Shown here piece by piece: positions 25,651-39,112 of a stretch of DNA of 64,000 nt (positions are counted from its first letter, which is position 1; each line of letters begins with the position of its first letter). This DNA comes from Hofstenia miamia (Eukaryota > Xenacoelomorpha > Acoela). Both the position numbers and the translations under genes were made by a program. The stretch is taken from the NCBI GenBank assembly GCA_004352715.1, contig SCFE01000091.1:1782642-1846641 (forward strand). The letters are read 5' to 3'. The notes below the pieces were generated by a model. It saw nothing but the letters and a program-made list of their open reading frames with translations, was not told the DNA's origin and did no database searches.

Positions 25651-28600
25651 TAACAATCCTATGATGTGAAATTGATAAAGCCAATGAATGTTTCTAAAAA
25701 GATGTCCAGTTTTACACGAACAACTGCAGAGGGACCAACACAGGTTATGTTCTATGAAATCAATGTTTATAGATTTTAAGATTTTGAACAATACATTTTT
25801 GTACTAGTTAGTTCTGTCTATAAAAAATATTAATATCAATAGTCTATTTCTAAATTATTTGCTAATAATCACACACAGATTTCAAGATCACAGTGCGACA
25901 TTAAAAATTGTATTTTAAATATAAAATATAATGCAATCAATGTCTATATTTTCAAAAAAACTTACCAGCAAATAGTTCCTGCAAAGTTGTTTTTAAAACC
26001 CCATTCGTCTGACTACGGACTTTTTATTAGAGCTGATATATATTATTTATTAGTCAATTAAGTACTGAAACGGAACAAAAGGCTTTTAGAAATAATAGGT
26101 TAAACATAAGTTAAATATTTCTCATTATTCTTCATCATAATAACATCTTGTTTTGCAGTCATAAATCTTGAATTGACTTCATTGCGCATTCATAATTAAC
26201 AAAAATAATTTTTGTATTTACATATTTATAATGGGACAGGTGACTACTTTTCCAATGGAAAATTCGAATAGAGCAATAAAAATTGCCAATACTATATTTC
26301 ATTTGATGTACGTTTGCTTATAACAAAAGAATTCCAACACTTAGCAACCAAAAATTTGCTTATTTAAGAATTAAATCATCTTACATAAATAATATTAATT
26401 CAAATTTTTAAGATATAAAAATGCACTCATTTTTAGATATAGTTTCCTTGGCGTCTCTTAATTTAAGAAGGCCAATATTTTCAGGGATGGCTTTCATTCA
26501 AAACGAAAAATTATTAAGTGGATTCTCATTGTTTAATTCACCAACAACATTGCAAGCAAATCCCGTGGCATATCTTTGTGGATTCAATATATTATATATA
26601 TATACCATAAAGATTTGCATACATGGTATTTCTTCCATTGCTTTACGTTGCTTAGAATAAGTGCCCCAAATCATTAGATAACATCAAAAAGTGCAATAGT
26701 TAACAAAATTTAGGCAAGTTATCCTAGAATCAGTATTTATTGAAAGCATACTACAACGAAATCAATTCAATTTGAATAGAGAGTATCTACCGAGATATAG
26801 TGCATTTACAAAATTGTTACAACAAAAATATGCTAATCAGGAACCTATCAGACCGATTACCATTATATAAAAAAGCCTAAGCAGCGAATGTGTTCCAACT
26901 CGGATTAGTTAATTGTTGGAATATTCACAGTTAATTGTATACTGTACATATTATTTTGTGAAGAGGATTTAGTCATGAACATGAAGGTATGAAACAGGTA
27001 TCTATAATCAAAATGCTGCTGATGGCACAAACTCTAAGCGAAATTGACTACAGCATGCGAAACCTGCATGAGCAGTTTAAGTGAATGCACAAAGATGCAA
27101 GCGGTGATAAGTGAAATTTGAAAAAACGAATGCGAGGCTAAGCGAAAACTTCAAAAGTCAACAATTCACTGATTGACATCAGCCATCAATTCCTTCACAA
27201 TGCATTGACAATACGAAATAGTTTTTGATAACAGATCCACTAAAGTAAAAATAATTGAATTGAATAGTAATTTCTATTTGTAGACATCATATTTCTGTTA
27301 GACTAAAATCTCAGGATTTGGTGTCCAATTACTCTAGGAATCTTGGGAAAGATCAATAGTCTAGATTTAGAAAAAGCTATTCTGGAAACACAACTCAAAC
27401 TTTTGAAAATAGGCAAATTTGGTGATTTTGAAAAGAACATTCTATAAAGTTTAATAAAGTATTTAAATCTGCTTTGTTTTACCGCATCAATTGTTGAAAC
27501 ATCTGATGGTGAGTGATATCTGTTAATGACATGCAAGTATAATATTTTCGCTAAATGCAACTTGCTTCTCTTTATCACTGAATGGAAAAATTGATAATGA
27601 AGTTTCACTTTCAAACAAAACTTATAGCAACGAAAAATACGTCGGAAAATCGACGCTGCATTATTAATGATTTACGGGGGGAAAGTAATAAGAATGACCT
27701 TATTGGCTGTCTTTCAACTGAATATCATCTACCTGATAATTTAAACAAACCATGTATCAATATCGAAGCAAATTGATAATGATGGATACAGCTAGACTAT
27801 TTGATTGATCATATTTGAAAGCGTTGCACATCTAACAACCCGCGATAATTAGAGAATATGAATATCAGTGCAAGATTTCGCTTACTCAAGTTGCATTAAA
27901 AACCATCAATTTATGCTGATCTGAAGGATTGTTTATCTTCTTTGTTGCACATTAAGTTAGAAATATTCGTATATCAACCAAGCAATACCCAAATACAACT
28001 GAAGTGTAGTTTTTCTTTTGTCACACTGAAACTGAGCGAAAGTTTCGGACATTGATTATACAATTGAGATATTTCAATTGTCCTTGCTTGATATATAATA
28101 GAGTTAATATGGAATTCAAATTATTTGTATTTTGCATTCTATCTACCTGATTTTGCTCACGGCACACATGAATAGGTTTGAGTTTGGATGGACCATCTAC
28201 AAGAGAGCTAAGGTTAGTTGTGTCTCCCAATTGCTTCTGTCTTCCTGATCATCTGAACATAAGGAATGATGAGAATTTACAACATTTTAAAAATATTGAA
28301 TTTTCAAAGAAAAATTATGAATCTTTTGAAGAACTTCAGCCAGAGCAATATACTCATAACAAATTTTCAACATTACGTTCGAGCAGGTTCATTAATAGTT
28401 TTTTCTAAATTTCAAAATAGGCTTGGAGAAAATTACTTGGCAATCTGGAAAACCAGTATGTCCTTTATAAGCAACAAAGGCAGTTTAAGGTTAAACGAAA
28501 TTTTTACTTTGGGTTATAATTATAAACAACAGCTGGTGTTCCCTCTACCCAGGATCAATTTGAATGTTGCATTAGGGCATCTAAGGGAACTCTATTATAC

Positions 28601-29090
28601 TGCAGGCAGGTATTTTAATAATACTAGTTATCATTTACAATGAATTTCTAATAAAATTTTAGCAATGTTAATAACGCCGAAACAGTAACACGAATTTCCT
28701 GTGAAATTTTAACATTGGAAAAAACCCAAAAACTCATTAACCAATTAATTTTGCGAATTTCTGGTTTTAAAAATTTATCGCATTTTAATTGAATTTTCAA
28801 ATGGTGATTAATGTATAATGTATGATATATATGTGCATATATATATGCGCAAACTGTATATAAATACGCGTATTTGTTCAAAAAACCTAATATATTTATG
28901 AAGCAAAAAACAAAATTGTGAAATCCTTCAAATTTAATATTAAAATCTGATCAATGTTGGTGTCATGTTTTATAATCTTCCGAATTTATCCTTTCTCAGA
29001 ATATCAATATTTCAGTCATTTTTAATAATCTTTACAAAATTGTTTAATATTCTACATTTATTACATTTATATTTCATTCAACATAATGAC
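25651..29090. other. Stretch without recognisable genes
   Basis: Several open frames of 70-125 codons occur (for example 28266-28643, + strand), but such lengths are expected by chance at this base composition and none shows a known motif. Confidence 0.5.
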
Positions 29091-29091
29091 G

Positions 29092-29093
<2 letters not shown>

Positions 29094-29119
<26 letters not shown>
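29094..29119. repeat. (TA)n microsatellite
   Basis: About 13 TA units about 80 bp before the LINE tail fragment on the right. Confidence 0.9.
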
Positions 29120-29122
<3 letters not shown>

Positions 29123-29194
29123 GTATAATAATAATTTATATTCTTTCTAAAGCACCACATACTTAAAAAAATTAATTCTAGTGCTCTAAAAATC

Positions 29195-29470
29195 TCAAAT
29201 TAAAAGTTGAGATTGCTTAATTGTTGTATGAAATGCTCATGTTTGAGTGCTTTCTTGAAGACAATGATAGACGATTCATTCCTTTGGGTTGCAGACAAAA
29301 AATTAAATAACTTTGGACCACAAACGTTAAACATATTATCACTAGAAGCAAAACGAGTCTTCGGAATAACCAGTGACTTTCCAACTATTGTCTTTTTTTG
29401 TGAAGGATCCTTCAAATGAAGAGAATTAGATAGGTACGAGGAAGCAAGATCATTAATACATTTTCACCCC
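29195..29470 (-). pseudogene. LINE C-terminal fragment
   Basis: The minus-strand frame (29415 to 29200) carries VIPKTRFASSDNMFNVCGPK followed by LFNFL and then FKKALKHEHF. This matches the closing block of CR1/Jockey/RTE-type LINE proteins (VPRTR...FSVxGPKLWNSLP...FKxxLK). Trp has become Phe in the LWN position. No reverse transcriptase is seen on the 5' side, so it is a truncated relic. Confidence 0.7.
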
Positions 29471-29479
29471 ATTAAGCAT

Positions 29480-29779
29480 AATTTATATATATATATATAC
29501 ATAATTTTGTTTAAATTGATTAACGACTTAACTTAGTTTTATCAAAATATAATTTAAAAAGCTAGTTTTCTCTTGAATAACGTGTTAGTAAAGCACTTTT
29601 TGAAATGAAAAAATCATCGAAGTGAAAAGCCGAAATTGGTCTAATTTTTTTGGAAACCAGCGAGCATTATGTTAAAGATTCGAAGATTCTTTGAAACTAT
29701 ATATCTATTGTATTAGCAATAATATATTGTAAGTTTCCATTTATATATGCATGTATATATACATATATATCTATATCTA

Positions 29780-29817
<38 letters not shown>

Positions 29818-31740
29818 ATATATCATATAAAAAATATTTTTGTTTACTTAAATTCTTAAAAATTTAGTTAAAAGCAAATATTTAATCTTAAATTTTTCTA
29901 TTCGTAACAAATGTCCTCAACAAAATAGAAGAGTTTATGAACGCTGTCTCTAAGGGATTACTAAAAATTTTCAACACGTTAAATAGTCTCATTTAAAATT
30001 TTTTTGAGATATGTATTTAAATAGAATTAAAATACAAACCTTTAAATAATTTCGAAAAATAACGAAGAATCTTTTAAAAATCAAGTATGGCAAATTATAA
30101 CTCGCGTACAGTAGCCTTAGTAGGAACAATTTATAACATGGCGCTACAAAATACAATTTCCTATAATCAAAATGTGATCTAAAGCGTGGCAAATATTTGG
30201 GTATTTAAATTAAAAAAATAATTAATCGTCGCTTACTTTGTATACATGACTGCTTGCAATTAATGACACATTTGAACATAATTTTCAATCATTTGCTACC
30301 AACTGTTGTAAAGACTGACAGAAATGTTTTCAAAGCGGTTTTAAATTAATTGAACAAATTGATCTGTTTGAATGCTTTTAAGTGCATTGTTTCACCACAA
30401 TGTAAAATTTAGCAAATTCAAAATATAATTTTTCCAATTTCAAATTTATTTAATGCACTGCAAAACTTAACTTATAAGGGCAGAAGTTATTATAATTCAT
30501 TTTCAATAATTTTTAATATAAAAATGGAATTTATTGTCTGTAAATTTTAAATCCAAGTTCGTATATCCAATAAATTCTAAATAATTTTATACAAATGCAA
30601 TGAATCTTCCTTATTTTCATCTACACTGTTCCCCATTAAAAATTCTACGTACAGGACCCACACAATTTTGAATTACACTTTGTATCAATAATTCAACTTT
30701 TGTCAATAAATTATAAATAATTATATACTATTTCAAAGTTCTGTACAAAAATGATTAAATTTTCATTTAAAAAAATTTCTAGAAATTGAAAATAATACAA
30801 GAATAATTTCGCAGACGTAATGTCACTTCGAATACGGCGAAATCAAAATCACATTTTGAAAATTCAAATTCCCTCGAAAAAAGTTGAATTTCTACATAAC
30901 GCGACCCACATAAATTTCGAGAAAGTATGCTTAAAAATTCATATAGCAATAAACCCGCTCGAAAAATAATTCTAAGAATATTATAATAATATAAAAGAAC
31001 AAAGATCCACTTTCTTATTATCTAGCATCTTTGCAGTTTTTAGATGGTTGATAATTTTATGGAATTGAACACATGTATGTTTATATGCATATCACTAAAA
31101 TTTGATTCAGTTGAAAAATTAGCTTTAAAATCGGTTCTATTGTATATTTCTCTATATTGTAAGTCAATCTTTAGTAAGCATGTTTTCAAGGATGATCAAT
31201 GCCTTTCTTGTTGACCTTTATGATACAATTGAGTTATATGCAAACAAGTTATACCAGGATCATTTGCATTCATTATTTTTTCTTAAAATAGAAATAAAAT
31301 TTCGTTTAGAATTGTTAGCCCACCTTAATTACAACTTCAAATTTACATGGTCTATGTAATCTATTAAAAAATCAAGTAAACACAAATATTGGATTTCGAG
31401 TTCCATGCTGATCTTTTAGCCAACGCTCTTTCCTATGCTCACCAAATTATTTTTTAAATTTCAGCTCTCACATTGTATCATATTGGTGTGCATAGTTAAT
31501 ACCTGTACAGAAAATTTCTGTTGGAATAAAAAAGAGTAGAACAAAAATAAATTATGTATTTATAACATAGTAAAAGGAAAACTTTAAATCATTGCTGTGA
31601 TTGAAATACTTAAAAGATTTATAATTTTCTATTGAAATTTCCTATTTTTAAAAAAACTTTAAGATCTCTACATACATAATTGTCAGTTAATCAGGGGTCT
31701 AAAGTCCATGGAAGTAACATCTAACCTTAACTGTCTCCTT
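29480..31740. other. Stretch without recognisable genes
   Basis: Very AT-rich, with (TA)n near 29489-29498 and 29783-29815. Nothing coding was recognised. Confidence 0.6.
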
Positions 31741-31744
31741 TTAG

Positions 31745-31859
31745 GTTGATATACCACACAAACCCTTTTGATGCTTACTGTGCACAGTCAGAAGTGATCA
31801 CAAATTTCGCGCAACGACACACTTCGACGGAGCCGGGGACGGGCACAGTTTTAAAATAA
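31745..31859 (+). other. Candidate 3'-terminal coding exon, unidentified
   Basis: A clean acceptor (CTGTCTCCTTTTAG) is followed by a frame beginning at the second base. It reads LIYHTNPFDAYCAQ, then SEVITNFAQRHTSTEPGTG and stops at TAA (31857-31859). The stretch is clearly richer in G+C than its surroundings (GACGGAGCCGGGGACGGGCA), as coding exons here are. No upstream exon was found and I do not recognise the peptide. It could equally be a repeat fragment. Confidence 0.25.
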
Positions 31860-31899
31860 AAATTGATGAAGAGACACTCATCTATCCTTTGATGTTTTC

Positions 31900-34800
31900 A
31901 ACTCTTAGATATCCTTATTAGTTCGTGATTTATAAGAACTCATATTTTTTTTTCAAGAAACCATAAGAAATTAATTAAAAATTGGAATAACTCAAACGCT
32001 AACATATATATATACAGAGTTGCAAGTGATCCGGATTTTTTAGGCTATGACATACTAACACGTACAAGTGCATCAACAAATAATTTAAATGTAATAAAAC
32101 ACTAAATAGATATAGAAAATGAAAATGAAAGAAGGAACATAGGACCAGCTTAAACGATTCAAAAACAAGATAGGTCCAGCAAACATGCTTGCAACTTTGA
32201 ATATATAAACATGATTTCCTTGAAATATTGGGAAAATAAAGAGTATAGCATTAATAGAAATGATCAATAAGTAACGCAATTGATTCAATCGTAAAATAAA
32301 TTGAATGAACAAATTTATGGCAATTTGAAACCTTAGAATTGGGTTCATAGGCCCCTTTGAAAGTAAATTCGAATTAAACGCAAGTTAAGGCGACAAAAAA
32401 TGGCATATCGAACATTGTTTTAAAATCAATAGTATTTATTTTATATTAAGCAAAAAACAAAGAACTACCCTGGCGACGTGTTGGAAATTGATGAACTTTG
32501 TGAAAAATAGCCTCCCACTTAACACTTTTGATGATTTGATTAAAGTTTAAGATTGCCTTTAATATAATTAAAATTTCTTTTAATTTAATTGGGACGACGT
32601 TATTCTTCCCTCATGTCAATTGCACCTCTTCGAGGCCATTTATTGAATTTTAACTTAAGAATGATGAATTAAGTCTTTTATCCAAATTTATCATTTAATT
32701 ATACATCGGCAGCTAGCACTAAGATTTTAAAAAATTGTTAAATTAAAAGTTTCTTTCAAAAGAGTTAAAGAAATATTTAAAATGACAAAAATCGAAAACT
32801 TTCCATTAATTTGTGAAATTCGACTTGCATAAAACTTATGAGGGCACTTGAAGTGTTATGCACAATAATGTATTAAAATTTTGTTAATGGACCAATAAGT
32901 CTGAATTAGGGATGTGCGAGAAACGTTTTACAAAAATTTTTTCCGAACAACATTAGGAGCAGGTAAAAATGAGTAGCACTAACTTTTATATAAATCCAAC
33001 AGACCTCCTTCACAAGATTCTTGCGAATCAGAATATTTTAATATTCATAGTTGGTGACTCTGGATCAGATAAAATTGAAAAATTAGATGAAAAGTCTGGT
33101 TGTATTATGTCAAGATTAACTCCTTTGGAATAAGTCTTTGCCTTATTGAAAACAAGCAAAAATGTACAAGTAGCAAATTTTTTTCATATCATTATAACGA
33201 CAAAACTGCAATTTTGTCAATAAGTATTAACGCACGATGATCGATCTTAAACTACATAGTTGTTTTTTAAACCAGTTCATGTCGGTCAAGGGAAGTGAAG
33301 ACAATAGAATGGTCATTATAGACCTTGGGAATGATCGGTGATATTTCCAAGAGAACATGCAAAACATTTTTCACTGGCAATTCAATTTACATATGAACAT
33401 TATCTTATGTGCTTATATTTTTTAGTGAAATAATGTTCATAGGAACAAAAATTTAGTCGGTTATTCATTAAGTAATTCTATAAAAACACTTTGAATTTTC
33501 CATATTATCTACAAATTAGACATATAAGAAACATCCCGAAATATCCCGAGTAAAATCAGATTATTCGAAAGAAAAATTGAAGTTCGGCTCATTTACGAGT
33601 GATATGAACATTTACAACAAAATTTGAAAAAAATTAAAAAATCAAAATTTAGCAAACTTAGATAATTTGATATCCGTTTAAATCTTCCACAGAAACTCAT
33701 TGCATTTTTTTTCAATTTCTACAATGAACATACCATTTTCAAGTAATGTCAACTCACGTAGACTTTTCAATAGAAAGCAAAAAGCGAACTCCGGCGCAAA
33801 TATTTTTTGACAGATTTGCAGTACCTCAAATACCTTAGCCAAAGGCTTACAATAATAGAAGCCTGAAGGCTTGACAAGCAAATTATTGCTTCATAGGGAA
33901 ACTTCAGTTTTCGTATTAATGCAAATTTCAAATCACTAAGACAGGTCTTTGTTGAACAAGGCCTACTCCAGACCCAAGCAAATTCTTGAAACTTCAAATT
34001 TGCCCAATTCGGCCGATTTCATATGCAAAAATATAATATTCAATTTGCCCATATAAAAAAGTTAATATGTATATTTATCTTATTGCCAACGTAATTACGT
34101 TACACAACATTTCACTCACCTCCCAATTTCTATGCCTTCAAACAGTCTACGCAGATAATTACAAAACTTTCTGCAAAAACCAAATTTAGAAGTGTCACTT
34201 CAAAAAGGAATGAATAGAAATTCGTTATCGATTGAAAAAACTACAACGAAAAACAAATTAATTTACTACACTATATTTGGCTTTGTAGGTACGGATTCCA
34301 TTTTGTGATAATGAGCGCTTTTTCATACTATTATATAATACTTACACAGAAACAAACTGTCGGAAAAATTTCAAATAAAATTCAAAATCAAACCGCTAAA
34401 TTTAAAAAACTTAAACGCTATAGGATATCATAGAAAAAAACAAAAACAAATTTTATTAAAAAATGAAATATAAATTTTCTATAATAATACCTTTTTTGTT
34501 AGGAAATTGCTGGTTTTTTCTTTCGAAACTTTCCCATTGTCTGTAAAAAGCATTAAAAATAACGACTTTAATCTTTATAATACTTTAGTTTAGGTAAATT
34601 TAAGAAATTATTCAATATTAATTTTACCTTGCAACCACGACTGCAAAATAGCCTAAGTTAGACACATTGTATGCGTTCATTTCTCACTGATTAGTGCAAA
34701 AATTCTTATTTTGACTATTTTCAGGAATAACTGTGCATTGCAGTGTAAATAACCCACTTAATTATCTGAAATAATTCCCTGCAAATAATGCCGAATCCCA

Positions 34801-35215
34801 CGAGTAATGCAAATTAAAAATTCAAGCAACTGCTTCGAAATTTTAAAACTTTAATATGACGATTATTGATTTATAAAAAATTTGATAATTCTGAGAAGCC
34901 ATTTTTCTTCATAGTTCTGATGAGTCACAGTTTCTGCAAATTACTTAAACTTTAACACCAACAAGCTACCATGAAGCGCGAGATTTTTCCAGTAAATATT
35001 TCAAAACAAATTGTAGATTGGTAAGAATAATTAGCGCTCACGTAGGTTTAGCAATCTAATATAATAATTTTAGCAAGGAATGAAACATTCATCAACTTTG
35101 GAATTAGAGAATGCCCAGTCTGCGAAATTAGGCTGCGAAAACTTTATTCCCTGACAATATATAGCTGTCATTACTTTTGATGTCTAAGGCGCTTTATCCA
35201 GAAAGAGATAAAAGT
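31900..35215. other. Stretch without recognisable genes
   Basis: AT-rich, with short frames only and no repeat boundaries recognised. Confidence 0.6.
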
Positions 35216-35219
35216 GATC

Positions 35220-35470
35220 CACGAACTCTTTGTCTTATTCCGTACGTAGTCATTTTTATAAACATATATTTGTTAAAACCTAAATCTGTTAAATGCAGCT
35301 AACATTAGAAATAAGGACATGAAATGCGAAAGGANNNNNNNNNNNNNNNNNNNNNCACGAACTCTTTGTCTTATTCCGTACGTAGTCATTTTTATAAACA
35401 TATATTTGTTAAAACCTAAATCTGTTAAATGCAGCTAACATTAGAAATAAGGACATGAAATGCAAAAGGA
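35220..35470. repeat. 115-bp duplication across a 21-N gap
   Basis: Bases 35220-35334 recur at 35356-35470 with one difference (ATGCGAAAGG against ATGCAAAAGG). The copies are separated only by 21 N, which indicates unmerged overlapping contigs or haplotypes. Confidence 0.93.
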
Positions 35471-35479
35471 GGAAAATGT

Positions 35480-36660
35480 TAGTACAACACGTATTCGACC
35501 CACCTACATCTCACTTATTACGTCTTTGACTGCATAATTATGTAAATTAACCACTAATCTATGACAGCTAACTGTGTCATTTTAATAAACATCAACAGAA
35601 ACTTTTATAGCTATGAACTTTAGATGATTCTATATTCTTCAATATTTCAACTGCTAATGCTGCATCACAAAAACTTTAACCCAAACCAAACCCAAAAATA
35701 ATATTTTGGAAGATTGATTAGGAAACGATAGATAATAAGAAATGGGAGTAGGAAAATTTTGAAGTGCAAAATGCTGAATATTGTAAATATTTATAAGTAA
35801 ATATGTTTGTTGGAACCTCTAGTGCATTCAATTTCTGAAAAATAAAGGTGACAACAACTGCAAAATTGCCTATCACGACTAAATTTGTCATTCATTGAAG
35901 CCTATAGCTGGAAGGAAGAGATTGGAAAATTAATGGTTTTATGCTAAATCTTCTGTTTTGTCGACGCAGAAGAATGTTTATTATTTCCTAGGATTGTTTC
36001 CAATCGATGACACGTTGTGCTTTACTAATAATTGCTGTATTTATCTAATGTGGAACGTAAGCTTCCCAATTTCAGTTATCAGTTATCCACTAATAAATGC
36101 CAGTTCATTGTGACTCATGTGTTAGAATACAAGGCGTTACTACAATAGCAATATTCTTGCTATGTTAATTTTACCAATCTTTTATAAATAAGGCCAACAC
36201 ACATTTTGACTGACTTTCAAAGTCATCCGAACTACTTAGGCCAATATCCTAAAAAGGCATCTACAGTTTTTAAAACGAGCACATGCACAACATACTGAAA
36301 ATTAAATGGTGAACTAGGTGAAGTCATTCTTCTAATCATTATTATTAACATTAACGCATTCAGGGAAAACTGAATGAACTGAACTACTACGTATGATGGA
36401 AACATTTTGGTCGTGAAAAACAGTTTAAAGTTGTAGGTAGAACCCCTCTAAATTACTAATAAGAAACTTTCTTATAACTCCCTTCTGCATGACCGTCACA
36501 AATCTTCATAAAAATTATTCCTATTGAAAGGCATATAAACCTAAAAATTACCTCGGTAACAATAGTCTGTTATACTGCTATATGCCAAAATAATACAAAC
36601 CAGTGAAAATATCATTCGATGGGTTTGTAGCCATGTATCGACAAAGAGAAGAAGAGGGTT
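35480..36660. other. Stretch without recognisable genes
   Basis: No coding or repeat feature could be supported. Confidence 0.55.
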
Positions 36661-36759
36661 AAAATTAATCTCACAATGTTTTTTATATATTTCAAAATAT
36701 GTCACTTTTTTGATGAAAAATTTAACGCAACTAATAATTTAGCAAGCTTGCCGTTATGC

Positions 36760-36852
36760 GTTGTGCACATGACACACCACACCACAAAGTGTTGTGCTGT
36801 TTTGTGTAGAATTTCAAGTGTTGTTGTGCACACAACACAACATGTTGTGTGG
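36760..36852. repeat. TTGTG/CACAA inverted-repeat cluster
   Basis: Many short inverted copies of GTTGTG and CACAAC crowd into about 90 bp, including the perfect palindrome ACACAACATGTTGTGT (36835-36850) and TTGTGCACACAA just before it. It looks like the core of a small foldback element. Confidence 0.6.
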
Positions 36853-37368
36853 GGGATAAAACTTCAGCCTCATAGAATCCATAATTTTGCACATGATACA
36901 AAAAATTTGGCCTTTTTATGTCTTTTTAATTTAAAAACTAGCTATTGCGCTATTAATGCCATAAAACAATAGGAAATATAATCCCATTAGTCATTGATAT
37001 ATGTTCTTACAATCAGGTGTGCACTACCTTTGAGTAGTCCCCTACATACAATTTTGCTATAAAATTTTTCAAAATAGCAACATACAAATACCTTTTCAAA
37101 AGATATTTTATTTTTTAACGAATTTTACATTTTCAAATATTGTCATAATTTTAGAGTTTTCAGTCCTATGAGTAGATTCTTGCATTAAGTCTTATTGGTA
37201 GCTGTGTAAGCTAAGCAAGTCAAATAAACGTGAAATAGTTGAGTTGGTATGTATTATGTATAGAAAAATATCAATACTTTTTGAACATCTAATTTTAGAT
37301 ACCAGTTTCGATATTTTGATCTTATGACTTTGTTACACCTTTTCCTACTGAAATATTTGTATATACAG

Positions 37369-37579
37369 ATATTGGTGTTTTGTAATATTATTTTCACATA
37401 TATTTGGTGTTTTGTAATTTTCATAACATATATTAGTGTTTTTTAATTTCTTGATTTTTTGTAACACTTCAAATAATTTTCTCTTATTTTTTAGTTTTTC
37501 ATATTATAGTTAGCAAGAGTATTTAACTTTACAAAACCCCAATATGTGTGAAGAGTTACAAAACACTAATATATGTGAT
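37369..37579. repeat. Inverted arrays of a TTGGTGTTTTGTAA motif
   Basis: Three forward copies of a unit like ATATTAGTGTTTTGTAA lie at about 37369, 37399 and 37427, about 30 bp apart. Two inverted copies (TTACAAAACACTAATATATG type) lie at about 37528-37550 and 37556-37579. The layout resembles a small transposon with repeated subterminal motifs. Confidence 0.6.
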
Positions 37580-37848
37580 AAATTGAATATTTTAGAGAAA
37601 AAAATTCAAAAGAGGAAAAGAACTACATAATAATATCTTGGTTTAAAGCATTATCTTGGTTTTAAGCAATAGATTTTCTTATAAAAAAAATTCATCTATC
37701 TTGAATTCAGTTTCACAATAAGATTGTGAAATTTGGAATTTCGCGAAATCTCTAAAATTCAGCGAATTTGTGAAATTGATATTTTACTTACCTAGCTTCA
37801 AAAAATCATTAAAAAACTTGGATACTTCATGTATTTTTTAAAAAATAC

Positions 37849-37873
37849 TAAACCTAACCCTAACGCTAACCCA
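37849..37873. repeat. Short telomere-like CCTAAC tract
   Basis: AAACCTAACCCTAACGCTAA followed by CCC is a degenerate run of three to four CCTAAC-type units. It is too short to call an interstitial telomere. Confidence 0.5.
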
Positions 37874-37990
37874 AAGCCCAACTTCTCAAACTTAGCTGTT
37901 TTATGAAGTTTTTAAGTGAAATAGCAAGTTCAGAAATTCACTGAAATTTTAGGGATTTCACGAACTTCCTAATTACACAATCTGATTGTA

Positions 37991-37993
<3 letters not shown>

Positions 37994-38029
<36 letters not shown>

Positions 38030-38056
38030 ATATATACATACATATATATATATAAA
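37994..38056. repeat. (TA)n-rich microsatellite
   Basis: A long (TA)n tract with TGTATATATACATACA interruptions directly precedes the 45-bp sequence shared, inverted, with 52020-52067. Confidence 0.9.
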
Positions 38057-38096
38057 ATGAAATTTAGGGAACCTTTAACGAAAAATAATTTTACAT
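38051..38096 (+). repeat. Inverted match to an innexin intron
   Basis: The last bases before the gap (TATAAAATGAAATTTAGGGA onward) match the reverse complement of 52020-52067 over about 45 bp. There is one substitution and a two-base difference in an A run. Both copies abut (TA)n on the same side. Confidence 0.85.
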
Positions 38097-39096
38097 NNNN
38101 NNNNNNNNNNNNNNNNNNNNNNNNNNNNNNNNNNNNNNNNNNNNNNNNNNNNNNNNNNNNNNNNNNNNNNNNNNNNNNNNNNNNNNNNNNNNNNNNNNNN
38201 NNNNNNNNNNNNNNNNNNNNNNNNNNNNNNNNNNNNNNNNNNNNNNNNNNNNNNNNNNNNNNNNNNNNNNNNNNNNNNNNNNNNNNNNNNNNNNNNNNNN
38301 NNNNNNNNNNNNNNNNNNNNNNNNNNNNNNNNNNNNNNNNNNNNNNNNNNNNNNNNNNNNNNNNNNNNNNNNNNNNNNNNNNNNNNNNNNNNNNNNNNNN
38401 NNNNNNNNNNNNNNNNNNNNNNNNNNNNNNNNNNNNNNNNNNNNNNNNNNNNNNNNNNNNNNNNNNNNNNNNNNNNNNNNNNNNNNNNNNNNNNNNNNNN
38501 NNNNNNNNNNNNNNNNNNNNNNNNNNNNNNNNNNNNNNNNNNNNNNNNNNNNNNNNNNNNNNNNNNNNNNNNNNNNNNNNNNNNNNNNNNNNNNNNNNNN
38601 NNNNNNNNNNNNNNNNNNNNNNNNNNNNNNNNNNNNNNNNNNNNNNNNNNNNNNNNNNNNNNNNNNNNNNNNNNNNNNNNNNNNNNNNNNNNNNNNNNNN
38701 NNNNNNNNNNNNNNNNNNNNNNNNNNNNNNNNNNNNNNNNNNNNNNNNNNNNNNNNNNNNNNNNNNNNNNNNNNNNNNNNNNNNNNNNNNNNNNNNNNNN
38801 NNNNNNNNNNNNNNNNNNNNNNNNNNNNNNNNNNNNNNNNNNNNNNNNNNNNNNNNNNNNNNNNNNNNNNNNNNNNNNNNNNNNNNNNNNNNNNNNNNNN
38901 NNNNNNNNNNNNNNNNNNNNNNNNNNNNNNNNNNNNNNNNNNNNNNNNNNNNNNNNNNNNNNNNNNNNNNNNNNNNNNNNNNNNNNNNNNNNNNNNNNNN
39001 NNNNNNNNNNNNNNNNNNNNNNNNNNNNNNNNNNNNNNNNNNNNNNNNNNNNNNNNNNNNNNNNNNNNNNNNNNNNNNNNNNNNNNNNNNNNNNNN
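38097..39096. other. Assembly gap of 1000 N
   Basis: Exactly 1000 N, a nominal gap, followed by (TA)n. Confidence 0.98.
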
Positions 39097-39112
39097 TATA
39101 TATATATATATA

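Noticed and set aside
28266-28643. 125-codon + strand frame
   Set aside because: No motif of a known gene or retroelement could be recognised. A few frames of this length are expected by chance.
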